Of a stretch of DNA of 64,000 nucleotides, positions 16,939 through 24,807 are shown piece after piece. The stretch lies in NCBI RefSeq assembly GCF_000591055.1, contig NC_020388.1, positions 868,001 to 932,000 on the forward strand, written 5' to 3'. This DNA comes from Natronomonas moolapensis 8.8.11. GTDB taxonomy: Archaea > Halobacteriota > Halobacteria > Halobacteriales > Haloarculaceae. Under the pieces are notes generated by a model. It saw only the letters and a list, made by a program, of their open reading frames with translations. It was not told the origin of the DNA and did no database searches. Numbering within the stretch: the stretch's first letter is position 1; every line of letters starts with the position of its first letter. A program made the translations under genes and the position numbers.

Positions 16939-17666
16939 TTCTGGATATCGACGCCGTCTCGAAGACGTTCGAAATGCACGTTCTCGACGGGAAGACCGTC
17001 CCGGGCCTGGCGGACGTAAGTTTCTCCGTGGACGAAGGCGAGTTCGTGGCCATCGTCGGCGAATCCGGCAGCGGCAAGTCGTCGCTACTGAAGTGCATCC
17101 ACCGGACCTACGAACCGACGAACGGTACGGTCCGGTTCCGAACCGAGGACGGTGAGATCGACCTCGCGAGCTGTCCGGATCGCGACGTGTTGGCGGTTCG
17201 GGGCAGCGAGTTGGGCTACGCCTCGCAGTTTCTCGACGAGATTCCGAGGGTGCCCGCGGTCGACGTGGTAGCCCGGCCGATGTGGGAACAAGGAACGGAC
17301 CGCGAGGCCGCCCGCGAGCGGGCCCGGGAGCTGTTGACCGCGTTGTCCCTGCCTGCGGACCTGTTCAACGCCTACCCGGCGACGTTCAGCGGCGGCGAGC
17401 GCCAGCGCGTCAACTTCGCGCGAGCCATCGGCCCGCAGCCGCGGCTCCTGTTGCTCGATGAACCGACAAGTGCCCTCGACCCCGAAACGCGGGCCAGCGC
17501 GCTCGAACTGCTCGACAGCTACCTGCCGACATCGACCACGATGATCGGCGTATTCCACAACTACGAGGTGGTTCGGCGGATCGCCGATCGCGTGGTCGTC
17601 CTTGCTGATGCGGAACTTCAGCGCGTCGTCGACGTCGCTGACTACAACCCGGAGGTACTCGCATGA
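16935..17666 (+). CDS. phnL: C-P lyase complex ABC-type ATPase PhnL
   Basis: 243 residues. The ATPase motifs are GESGSGKSSLLKC, FSGGERQRVNFARA and LLLLDEPTSALDP. The start LDIDAVSKTFEMHVLDGK is typical PhnL. It binds with PhnK to the C-P lyase core. It is more compact than PhnK and has no Cys insertion. It overlaps phnM by 4 nt. Confidence 0.92.
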   Translation: MILDIDAVSKTFEMHVLDGKTVPGLADVSFSVDEGEFVAIVGESGSGKSSLLKCIHRTYEPTNGTVRFRTEDGEIDLASCPDRDVLAVRGSELGYASQFLDEIPRVPAVDVVARPMWEQGTDREAARERARELLTALSLPADLFNAYPATFSGGERQRVNFARAIGPQPRLLLLDEPTSALDPETRASALELLDSYLPTSTTMIGVFHNYEVVRRIADRVVVLADAELQRVVDVADYNPEVLA

Positions 17667-18823
17667 CGACGAACCAGCAACTCGCACAGTCGTACTGTCT
17701 GACGAACGCCCGAATCGTGACTCCGGAGACCGTCCTACAGGGGAGCGTTCGAATCGAGGGGGACCGCATCGCCGCGGTCGGGCCCGACGTCGACCCGACG
17801 CGGGGAGACGACATCGTCGACGCGGACGGACAGTACCTGTTGCCCGGTCTCATAGACCTCCACGGCGACGATATCGAGGGGCAACTCCAGCCCCGAAACG
17901 GGGCCCGCATGGACACCGCGATGGCGCTTGGGGCCGCGGACCGTTCGAACGTCGCCGCCGGCATCACGACAAAATACCACGCCATCGCGTTCGAGAACGA
18001 CCCGGAGGAAGGGCGAACGACCGAGCTCGCAGCCGAGCTGACCGAGGCCATCGAGGCCGCCGACTCGTGGATGGCCGATCACCGTATCCACGTTCGGTGT
18101 GAGGTCACACAAGAGGAGGCCGTCACGGCGGCGATCCGTGACATTCAACGCGACGCTGTCGATCTCGTCTCGGTAATGTCTCACATCCCCGGCAAGGGGC
18201 AGTTCGAGGACATAGCGGCGTTCAAGAAGTATTACGAGACGTCGGATCGGCATACAGTCGCGGAGGCCGAGCGGTTTATCGAGGAGCGAACCAGCATCTC
18301 GATGGTGGAGATCCGCGACCGCATCGACCGGGTCGTCAAAGCTGCCCGCGACGCCGGCGTCGTCACGGCGTCGCACGACGACGAGGACCCACAGGAGGTC
18401 GAACGGCTCAGCGAACGCGGCGTCGACATCGCCGAGTACCCCATCACGCTCGAGACGGCGAAGCGCGCGAACGAACTCGGCATGACAACCGTCATGGGTG
18501 CTCCCAATCTCGTCCGCGGAGAGAGCCAGTGGGGGAATCTCACGTCCATCGATGCTGCCGACGCTGGCGTCCTCGATGTTCTCTGTGTCGATTATCATCC
18601 CCCGTCGCTGCTGGCCGCGCCGTTCGTCGACACCGGCGAACCGCTTCCAAAGCGGGTCGCACGCGTGACGAAGAACCCGGCCGACGCGGTGGGGCTACAG
18701 GACAGAGGGCGTATCGCCGAGGGCGCGCGTGCCGATCTCGTGGTGGTGGACACCGAAGAGACGCCGACGGTGTCGCGCGCGTTCGTCGCGGGCCGAGGCG
18801 TATACAAAGCGGAGGGCAGCTGA
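17663..18823 (+). CDS. phnM: Alpha-D-ribose 1-methylphosphonate 5-triphosphate diphosphatase PhnM
   Basis: 386 residues, an amidohydrolase-fold metal enzyme. It removes pyrophosphate from the 5-triphosphate made by PhnGHIL, before PhnJ acts. LPGLIDLHGDDIEG supplies the metal-site His and Asp residues, VVTASHDDEDPQEV the second metal region, and YHPPSLLAAPF the C-terminal strand. It is full length and ends by sharing one base with the start of the next gene (TGATG). Confidence 0.92.
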   Translation: MTTNQQLAQSYCLTNARIVTPETVLQGSVRIEGDRIAAVGPDVDPTRGDDIVDADGQYLLPGLIDLHGDDIEGQLQPRNGARMDTAMALGAADRSNVAAGITTKYHAIAFENDPEEGRTTELAAELTEAIEAADSWMADHRIHVRCEVTQEEAVTAAIRDIQRDAVDLVSVMSHIPGKGQFEDIAAFKKYYETSDRHTVAEAERFIEERTSISMVEIRDRIDRVVKAARDAGVVTASHDDEDPQEVERLSERGVDIAEYPITLETAKRANELGMTTVMGAPNLVRGESQWGNLTSIDAADAGVLDVLCVDYHPPSLLAAPFVDTGEPLPKRVARVTKNPADAVGLQDRGRIAEGARADLVVVDTEETPTVSRAFVAGRGVYKAEGS

Positions 18824-19614
18824 TGCGCCTCGGGGCCAATATGGACGTGCGGTTCGGCGCGACCGTCGAGGAGTTCGTCGAGTATCTCGTCGAGCTCGGT
18901 CTCGAACACGTCGAACTCACCACCGAGTACCTGCAGGCACATCCGGACGCGCCCGACCCCGAAACGGTCGGCGAAATCACGTCGGTGCACGACGTAAGCG
19001 TCACCTATCACGCGCCGTTCCGGGACTGGAATCTCGGGAGTTTCAACGACGACTCGGCGCAGGCCGGCGTTATGCAGGTCAAGCAGACGCTCGATGCCGC
19101 CGCAACCGCCGGGGCCGGTGCCGTCGTCGTCCACGGCGGCTCCGTCCCGCGGCGCTACCCGGACTGGGTTCGCGAGACGGGCCGCCGGAACGCCGTCGAG
19201 TCGCTGCGTGCGTGTGCCGAACACGCCGCCGAGGTGGGCGTCCAGCTCTGTTTGGAGAACCAGCCGTTCGACAGTCGTGATGAACGACACACGGTCGGCC
19301 CGGACGCGCTCGCGGAAACGCTCGATGCCGTCGACGTCGACCCGGACGCGCTGGGAATTACACTCGACGTGGGCCACGCCTCGGTCAACGATACCGACTG
19401 GCGTGAGTACGTCGAGCGGTTCGGCGACCGGATCACCGTCTGTCATCTCCACGACAACGACGGGGAAAGCGACGCACACGAGCCGCTGCCCGAGTATGAA
19501 CCCATCGTTGACGCTGTCGACGCACCGTACAACGTCTTCGAGATGAAGACCGTGGCCGACGTCGCGGCGTGTCTCGAAACCCAACCGGATCACATACCCC
19601 AAGCGCAGCCATGA
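18823..19614 (+). CDS. Xylose-isomerase-like TIM-barrel protein (sugar phosphate isomerase/epimerase family)
   Basis: 263 residues from ATG 18823, overlapping the phnM stop by one base. The longer upstream frame lies inside phnM. Motifs are LEHVELTTEYLQ, VTYHAPFRDWNLG, AVVVHGGSVPRRYPDW, CLENQPFDSRDE, LGITLDVGHAS and ITVCHLHDNDG, which place metal-binding Glu, Asp and His residues of the AP-endonuclease-2 fold. The position directly after phnM and before a HAD phosphatase suggests a role in handling the ribose phosphate released by C-P lyase, but the reaction is not known. Confidence 0.8.
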   Translation: MRLGANMDVRFGATVEEFVEYLVELGLEHVELTTEYLQAHPDAPDPETVGEITSVHDVSVTYHAPFRDWNLGSFNDDSAQAGVMQVKQTLDAAATAGAGAVVVHGGSVPRRYPDWVRETGRRNAVESLRACAEHAAEVGVQLCLENQPFDSRDERHTVGPDALAETLDAVDVDPDALGITLDVGHASVNDTDWREYVERFGDRITVCHLHDNDGESDAHEPLPEYEPIVDAVDAPYNVFEMKTVADVAACLETQPDHIPQAQP

Positions 19615-20264
19615 ACTACGACGCAGTCGTCCTCGATATGGACGGTGTCGTCATCGAGCCCACCGACAGAGCCGTGATTCGGGAGTCGATCACCGACACG
19701 TTCGGTGAGTTCGGCGTCGACTCACCGTCGCCGGCGCTTGTCGAGCGGTTGCTCGACCAGGAGGTGCCCACCGAAACGCTGAGAGAGCGACACGGGATCG
19801 ATCCGGCCGAGTTCTGGACGCAACGGGAACACGGTGCCTCGCAGGCGCAGATCGAGGCGGCCGACCGCGGCGCGAAGGCGCCGTACGACGACGTCTCCGT
19901 TCTCGATGAACTCCCGACGCCACTCGGATTGGTGAGCAACAACCAGCGGCCGACGGTCGAGTTCCTCCTCGAGCACCACGGCCTCACGTACTTCGAGACG
20001 GCGTACGGCCGGGAACCGACGCTGACCGGAGCCGCTCGGAAAAAACCCGACCCCCACTACATCGAGCGGGCGCTGGCGGATCTCGACGCCGATACTGCAC
20101 TGTACGTCGGCGATTCGAACGTCGACGTCGAAGCGGCACACCGTGCCGAGGTCGACTCGGCGTTTGTCCGGCGGCCACACCGGACGGACTACGCGCTCGA
20201 GCGTGAGCCGACGTACGAGCTGTCGACGCTGGCCGGGCTGACCGGGATACTCGGCTCTTCTTGA
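19611..20264 (+). CDS. HAD-superfamily hydrolase (phosphatase) of the phn operon
   Basis: 217 residues from ATG 19611, overlapping the previous stop by 4 nt. An earlier Met at 19569 is unlikely. HAD motif I is VVLDMDGVV (D9 and D11), motif II is LVSNNQRP, motif III is the Lys in ARKKPDPHY, and motif IV is LYVGDSNVDVEAA. The small cap domain is of the phosphoglycolate-phosphatase type. It is probably a sugar phosphate phosphatase. As last gene of the nine-gene plus-strand operon it may dephosphorylate a product of phosphonate breakdown. Confidence 0.82.
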   Translation: MNYDAVVLDMDGVVIEPTDRAVIRESITDTFGEFGVDSPSPALVERLLDQEVPTETLRERHGIDPAEFWTQREHGASQAQIEAADRGAKAPYDDVSVLDELPTPLGLVSNNQRPTVEFLLEHHGLTYFETAYGREPTLTGAARKKPDPHYIERALADLDADTALYVGDSNVDVEAAHRAEVDSAFVRRPHRTDYALEREPTYELSTLAGLTGILGSS

Positions 20265-20315
20265 TCGCCGCGCCGGGTCGTTTTCGACACACAGCCGCCT
20301 TTGATTGAAACACCG

Positions 20316-20360
20316 AACAGAACAGAACAGAACAGAACAGAACAGAACAGAACAGAACAG
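20316..20360 (+). repeat. Pentanucleotide microsatellite (AACAG)9
   Basis: Nine perfect tandem copies of AACAG follow the end of the phn operon, in a stretch (20265-20500) where I see no confident gene. A 5-bp unit shifts frame with each copy, but no reading frame that would profit from this is supported. Confidence 0.9.
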
Positions 20361-20371
20361 AACACGATGCG

Positions 20372-20509
20372 ATGCGGCGTGACGGAACGGACGAGAATGT
20401 CGCGACCAACACCGGCCGCGACGCCGCGTATCTCGCCGGTCGCGAATACGGGGTCGAGGCCGAGTTCATGGACAGGCCCCAGCCTCAACGAGCGACCCCG
20501 TCAAGATGA
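20372..20509 (+). CDS. Short open frame of unknown origin (45 aa)
   Basis: ATG 20372 to TGA 20509. The reading includes DENVATNTGRDAAYLAG and REYGVEAEFM, which has haloarchaeal coding character in its middle. The tail (RPQPQRATPSR) does not. It overlaps the end of the ArsD fragment by 9 nt on the opposite strand. It could be a broken piece of a larger gene. I do not recognise it. Confidence 0.2.
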   Translation: MRRDGTDENVATNTGRDAAYLAGREYGVEAEFMDRPQPQRATPSR

Positions 20510-20659
20510 GCGAAGCAGGGTGGGCCGTTGACGATCATCGAACGCGTCTTCGAGCTGGTCGAGCGCCGCGCTGACCTCGACGAGTTCGCCGTCGGATCCG
20601 GGACCGCAGACGCCGGTAGAGCAACACATCGCTTCTTCGTACGGGGTGAGTTCGGTCAT
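20501..20659 (-). pseudogene. ArsD-like metallochaperone, truncated after about 43 residues
   Basis: From ATG 20659 the product reads MTELTPYEEAMCCSTGVCGP, then GSDGELVEVSAALDQLEDAF. The CCSTGVC motif is the arsenite-binding signature of ArsD, and the following helix also fits. After DDR the frame leaves the family and stops at 52 residues, where ArsD needs about 100-120. An AT-rich TATA-like stretch lies about 25 nt upstream. No arsA, arsB or arsC is in the window, so this looks like a remnant of an arsenic operon. Confidence 0.6.
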
Positions 20660-20703
20660 TGGCCGACGCGCTCGTTCACTTATTTTACAGAGTTCGAGGA
20701 GAA

Positions 20704-20733
20704 TGCCCCAGGGCTTGACCCTGAGGCGATTCA
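20704..20733. repeat. IS-end-like hairpin
   Basis: A 5-bp stem CAGGG / CCCTG (20709-20713, 20719-20723) has the loop CTTGA and is followed by AGGCGATTC. A near copy lies at 61762-61790 (CCTCG / CGAGG, followed by AGGCGATTGG or similar). Both look like leftover ends of one haloarchaeal IS group. The rest of 20660-20936 holds no gene I can support. Confidence 0.4.
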
Positions 20734-20936
20734 CGAACCTACGTATCGAGGTGTGTATATTCGTCGTGTCCCCGGACTCACCTGCGAGTGAATCGTGGGA
20801 TTCGCGCGCCCATGGCCCGTCTTTCCGACGAATTATAAACTGCGACTACGGAGAAGCGATCCGGCACACGCCACGACTGTGCGCCGAGGAAACGAGGCCG
20901 AGGAGCCACGACACGGGACGGACCGAGCGCCGACTC

Positions 20937-21386
20937 TCACGTCGGGAGCGCCGTGAATATCGCGACGACGAACAGAACAAACGCCAGGGCCAGGCCGGCA
21001 GCGACGTACAACACGACGCCGAGCCCGAGGCCGGCGACAGTGTGTAACGTCATCGGTCGTCGAGTGGGGCGTCCCCGGTTCCGTACGCCGATTGCGGCAG
21101 CACCGAGCGCGGACAGTGCCACCGGGTAGCCGACGACGACACCGAGAAGTCGGGGGAGACTCGAACCCACGCCGAGCGGCTCCCACAGCGCTACCATCAC
21201 GACCCAATGACCGATCACCACCCCGGTCACCGACAACAGATAATTGATGACCAGCCGGTCACTCGGCCACGTTTCGAGCAGTGGCCGGACGCTGTCGACG
21301 CCGAGTACCGGACTGCAGACGGCCGAAAAGATACCCACTGCAACAATCAACGAGACGACCGGGCGCAGGAGGGCGATCGGCTCCAT
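20937..21386 (-). CDS. Four-helix membrane protein, unknown function
   Basis: 149 residues from ATG 21386, chosen because the first hydrophobic helix (LLRPVVSLIVAVGIFSAV) starts just after it. Four membrane segments are predicted by eye at about 5-23, 45-65, 75-98 and 118-145. There is no motif or signal to give a role. It is monocistronic, with no close neighbour on its strand. Confidence 0.55.
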   Translation of the reverse strand: MEPIALLRPVVSLIVAVGIFSAVCSPVLGVDSVRPLLETWPSDRLVINYLLSVTGVVIGHWVVMVALWEPLGVGSSLPRLLGVVVGYPVALSALGAAAIGVRNRGRPTRRPMTLHTVAGLGLGVVLYVAAGLALAFVLFVVAIFTALPT

Positions 21387-21616
21387 ACCCGTTGTACAGC
21401 GCTGGAGACCCCAAGTATTACTGGACACTCGGATCGGCGTTTGAGCCACATGGCGGTATCTCGACCCGGGGCCGGGCGTCTCGAATTAAAACCGGCCTTC
21501 GAGGCGTCATCGACCGCCGTACAGCCGTTTTTTCGCCAGCGTAGACTGCGTTCACGCCGGGAGCAGCGTTCCCGCCCGGTCGGCTCGGTAAAAACACGAT
21601 TTCAGCCACGACCGTC

Positions 21617-21754
21617 TCAATGAGCCTCGCGATCCTGTCGGTCGATGTGATCGGTCTCGGAGAGGTGCTTTTCGCCGGCGTGCTCGCTGCGGTTTGTGTG
21701 CAGCCAGTCCATGACAGTATCGTCGCGGGGTGTGTCGTCCGTCTGGGACGTCAT
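21617..21754 (-). CDS. Small hydrophilic protein at the end of the bactofilin-like operon (45 aa)
   Basis: ATG 21754 to the stop at 21617. The sequence is rich in Asp, His, Thr and Glu (MTSQTDDTPRDDTVMDWLH, then HTNRSEHAGEKHLSETDHID). It lies 44 bp downstream of the 430-residue membrane protein gene and could be the last gene of that operon. There is no known family. It is modestly supported. Confidence 0.35.
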   Translation of the reverse strand: MTSQTDDTPRDDTVMDWLHTNRSEHAGEKHLSETDHIDRQDREAH

Positions 21755-21798
21755 TTCCCAGGCGGACGACTGGTTGACACAGGCCACAGAAGACCGCT

Positions 21799-23091
21799 TC
21801 AACGCAGAGCGTTGATCGCTGTCGTTGCTACCTGATCGTTCGTGTCGATACGACGATTCTTCAGGATATCATCCGCCCACTCATCTTCAATTGATGAACA
21901 GAGCTCACAGACAGCCGATCGAACATCCGGATCATCAGCGTCCTCGTATCGACGTAGAGCTGTAATAGCTTCCTCTGGAACATCCTTACTGGGCAATTCA
22001 TCACCGAGTGCCCTGATTTTGTCTGGCGTCACTGGGCCGGTATCGAGTTCCTCGACCATTGAGTTGATTTCGGTGGGGTGCTCCTCGGAGCCATCAGTTG
22101 CCACCGACTCCTCCGTTGTTGTATCCTCCTCGACACCTTTCGATCCTCGCGTTGTTGTCTCTGTACTCTGTTTAGACTCGGCAACCGCAGCATCTGGCGA
22201 AGCTGACGGAGTTGTCTCGGTTGGGGATTGATCACGAGCGCCTCCAGTAGGGCTGGAAGACACTCCGCCGCTAGTGGGTTCCTTGTAGCCTGTCTCGGTG
22301 CTGGAAATAGCTGTTGGGGCTCGCTGATCTCCCGAGGAGTCGCTTTGGTCTAGTGCTTTTGTTTCATGAGTATTAGTTACGGTTGGCTGAGACGATCCAC
22401 CTGGGTCAGCGTATACAGCCTGTCGACCTTTCCACCCAGTCCACAGAATCGCTCCAAGCAACACACTCTGCCCTATGACGACAATATAGAGCAATGGCTG
22501 ATTCGCCGCTACCGGCCCAGTCGTCGGACCTAACGGACTGGATGATATGTATACAAACCCAACCAACTGGAGGACACTACCAGCGGCGAGGAGCACGGAG
22601 AGCCCGAAGGTGATACCCCACGCATATTTTGATCTGACACGCGCCAGCCCTGCGAGAACCGCCGGCAAAACTGCAGCAAAGACACTTGCACGCAGTAGAT
22701 CGCCTATCGAAATGAACTGTAAGCTACCGCTCACCAATCCGAGCACTATCGGAAGAAGCGCCACGTAGACAACAAGCCCAATAAGCAGGTTCTGAAACCG
22801 CTGATACTGAGATTCGACGTCAGCAGGTTGAGCACTGGCTCCAGCACGACTAGTGGATTGAGAGTCTACTGAGTGCTGACTATCGTCAGTTGCCTCTGTA
22901 TCTCGTTTTTCAGCGGCGGTTTCGGCAGCGTCTTTCGCCTTTTCGGTTGCGTCGGCTGCAGTAGTCGCGGCCTTGCGCGAGACGCCGAATATTTTGAGTA
23001 TCGCATTTTTCGTTTTCCGGAGCACGGCTAACGCGATGAACAGTGGGGAAAGCGCGCTTTTGATCATCCCCCAGATCAGTTTCCGGATCAT
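21799..23091 (-). CDS. Membrane protein with long acidic linker and HEAT-like C-terminus, unknown function
   Basis: 430 residues. An amphipathic N-terminus (IWGMIKSALSPLFIALAVL) is followed by an Ala/Glu helix (40-70). About four membrane helices lie between 98 and 215. A low-complexity Ser/Thr/Glu linker spans about 225-360. A helical domain at 365-430 has paired helices with VPEEAITALRRYEDADDPDV and ATTAINALR, like one or two HEAT repeats. It follows the bactofilin-like gene by 3 bp. The domain order suggests a membrane anchor whose HEAT part faces the cytoplasm. Confidence 0.75.
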   Translation of the reverse strand: MIRKLIWGMIKSALSPLFIALAVLRKTKNAILKIFGVSRKAATTAADATEKAKDAAETAAEKRDTEATDDSQHSVDSQSTSRAGASAQPADVESQYQRFQNLLIGLVVYVALLPIVLGLVSGSLQFISIGDLLRASVFAAVLPAVLAGLARVRSKYAWGITFGLSVLLAAGSVLQLVGFVYISSSPLGPTTGPVAANQPLLYIVVIGQSVLLGAILWTGWKGRQAVYADPGGSSQPTVTNTHETKALDQSDSSGDQRAPTAISSTETGYKEPTSGGVSSSPTGGARDQSPTETTPSASPDAAVAESKQSTETTTRGSKGVEEDTTTEESVATDGSEEHPTEINSMVEELDTGPVTPDKIRALGDELPSKDVPEEAITALRRYEDADDPDVRSAVCELCSSIEDEWADDILKNRRIDTNDQVATTAINALR

Positions 23092-23094
23092 CGC

Positions 23095-23880
23095 TTAGAC
23101 GACCGGTGGGAATTCCGATTTATCCACGCCAAGTGTGTGAAGTAGTTTACTGGCTGGTGGTACTTCCGCCGCAGACGTAGCCGTCGCGACTTGCTCGAGC
23201 GCTCCTTCGAGTTTGTCAAGTCGCTTCTTGACCGTCTCTAAATTCAGTATTCGTGGCGACAACGAGAGGTACGTCGACCCATCAATCTTGATAATATCGT
23301 CGTTATCCATCGCTGGTAGCCGCCCCTCCGGTAACTCTAGTTCCCCGAGACCGGTTACGCTGACTGGGTCTGCTAACTTGAGTTCAGTACCGATAATGGC
23401 TTGCGGCAGTACCGTCGATACATTCATCAGTTTCGTAGTTTCATACGACTTGAAGGTGTACATCAACGTGTTTTTTGCATGGAGCTTCCGCTCTGCGGTA
23501 ACGATCCCGACGACCGCACAGTTTTCAAGTATGACATCCGCACCAACGACGTTCCCGTAAATAATCGAGTCTTCGAGTCGGATCCGGGTTCCAGATACGG
23601 TTCCGTGGATCGTTGCTTTCGATCCAACAACTTTTCCATCCGACCCAACATCACCGTGAACTGAACCGCCATCAAATTCGACACTTTCAGCTCCCATCAC
23701 AGACCCTTCAACCGTTCCACCCTCTATTGAGACGGTTTCACCATAGACGCTTCCTTGTACCGTTGCGCCGTCATATATTTGCACAGGTCTGTTAATTTCA
23801 GCCTTAACGGTCGGAATAATCTTCCCGTCGTATGTCTCTCCTGACTCGACGATTGCACGAGTTTTTTCGATTTTCGGCAT
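23095..23880 (-). CDS. Bactofilin-like beta-helix (polymer-forming) protein
   Basis: 261 residues. Positions about 28-130 are regular short beta repeats with alternating hydrophobic residues and Gly turns (GATVQGSVYGETVSIEGGTV, VEGSVMGAESVEFDGG, GSVHGDVGSDGKVVG). This is the right-handed beta-helix pattern of bactofilins and the haloarchaeal halofilins. A second domain from 150 ends in a predicted coiled coil (LETVKKRLDKLEGALEQVA). Bactofilins polymerise without nucleotide and organise cell shape or surface structures. It is followed after 3 bp by the membrane protein gene and preceded directly by a coiled-coil gene. Confidence 0.72.
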   Translation of the reverse strand: MPKIEKTRAIVESGETYDGKIIPTVKAEINRPVQIYDGATVQGSVYGETVSIEGGTVEGSVMGAESVEFDGGSVHGDVGSDGKVVGSKATIHGTVSGTRIRLEDSIIYGNVVGADVILENCAVVGIVTAERKLHAKNTLMYTFKSYETTKLMNVSTVLPQAIIGTELKLADPVSVTGLGELELPEGRLPAMDNDDIIKIDGSTYLSLSPRILNLETVKKRLDKLEGALEQVATATSAAEVPPASKLLHTLGVDKSEFPPVV

Positions 23881-24807
23881 TTACGATCCCCCCTCAACGG
23901 CAATTTCTCCTTCGTCATCTACCGTATCTTCGATAAGCCCGCCGTAGGAGAGTAATGGCTTATCGCGACTGATATACTGGTCCAATTGATTTCGAACGGC
24001 ATCTCCATCGAGTGACTCTACTTGGCCTCGGTTGAATCCAGTATGCGAAACAAGACGATCCATCCCAGGTAACGATTGCAGCGAGGCGGAGACTGGGCCA
24101 TCGTTGTCAGCTACCTGAGAGGGTCTGATGACCCGCTGTTCGGTTTTCCCGTCGCGCTCGACAGTAACGACGTAGTACGGAACCTGCATCGCCACGGGAT
24201 CCGAAAGCGACCGATCAAACTTCGTTCGCGTCCGTTCGATGCGGTTGACAAGCTCGTTCTGGTGGTCAACGAACTCATGTATTTTTCCGACTACCTCGCC
24301 AGTCGTTGATTCGACGCGATCGCGACGCTGCTCTCTTACTGCCTCATTCTGTGATTGAAGCGTTTGCCATGTCGCGGTTACATGCTCGGTAAATGGTTGT
24401 TCAATACCATCCTCAAACTGCTCTTCGTCAAGCTCGAAGATGTGTGCTCCAACATCCCGAATGCGCGACGCAGCCTTCTCATCAAGTTCATTATGCTTTC
24501 GTTCGTATCGCTCGGCGATGCGGTCGAGTTGCCGGTTGAGCTCCTCCTGTTCGGATTCGATCCGCTCCTGCTCAGCTGTTATTTGCGGTCTGATTTCGCG
24601 CACTTCCGCAACACGCTCCATCATTTTCATTTCAGCCTGTGCCTGGATAGAATCGTGCACTGCATCGACGATAGCCTCGGCACCCTCTGTAACAGCTGTA
24701 TATACTTTCTTTACATCGCCTCGAATCTCTTTGACCGATGTAAGGATATCTCCTAACGTCTGATGGATCCGCTTGAGAATCGGATGAAGGTCGTCATTGC
24801 CGGCCAT
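23881..24807 (-). CDS. Long coiled-coil protein, unknown function
   Basis: 308 residues, soluble. An N-terminal helical region (LKRIHQTLGDILTSVKEIRG) leads into long coiled coils at about 65-115 (QERIESEQEELNRQLDRIA) and 150-200. A small beta-containing domain follows (about 205-300; VPYYVVTVERDGKTEQRVI). It lies head to tail between the bactofilin-like gene and the broken Zn-ribbon gene. This suggests it is a structural partner in one assembly. There is no enzyme motif. Confidence 0.75.
   Translation of the reverse strand: MAGNDDLHPILKRIHQTLGDILTSVKEIRGDVKKVYTAVTEGAEAIVDAVHDSIQAQAEMKMMERVAEVREIRPQITAEQERIESEQEELNRQLDRIAERYERKHNELDEKAASRIRDVGAHIFELDEEQFEDGIEQPFTEHVTATWQTLQSQNEAVREQRRDRVESTTGEVVGKIHEFVDHQNELVNRIERTRTKFDRSLSDPVAMQVPYYVVTVERDGKTEQRVIRPSQVADNDGPVSASLQSLPGMDRLVSHTGFNRGQVESLDGDAVRNQLDQYISRDKPLLSYGGLIEDTVDDEGEIAVEGGS

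Noticed and set aside
19984-20488. Minus-strand frames with SVLFCSVLFC repeats, possible phase-variable gene
   Set aside because: They only translate the AACAG microsatellite. The flanks lack coding character and overlap the HAD gene in antisense.
20528-20791. Plus-strand open frame of 87 residues
   Set aside because: Antisense to the ArsD fragment, whose CCSTGVC motif is decisive. The frame's end runs through an IS hairpin.
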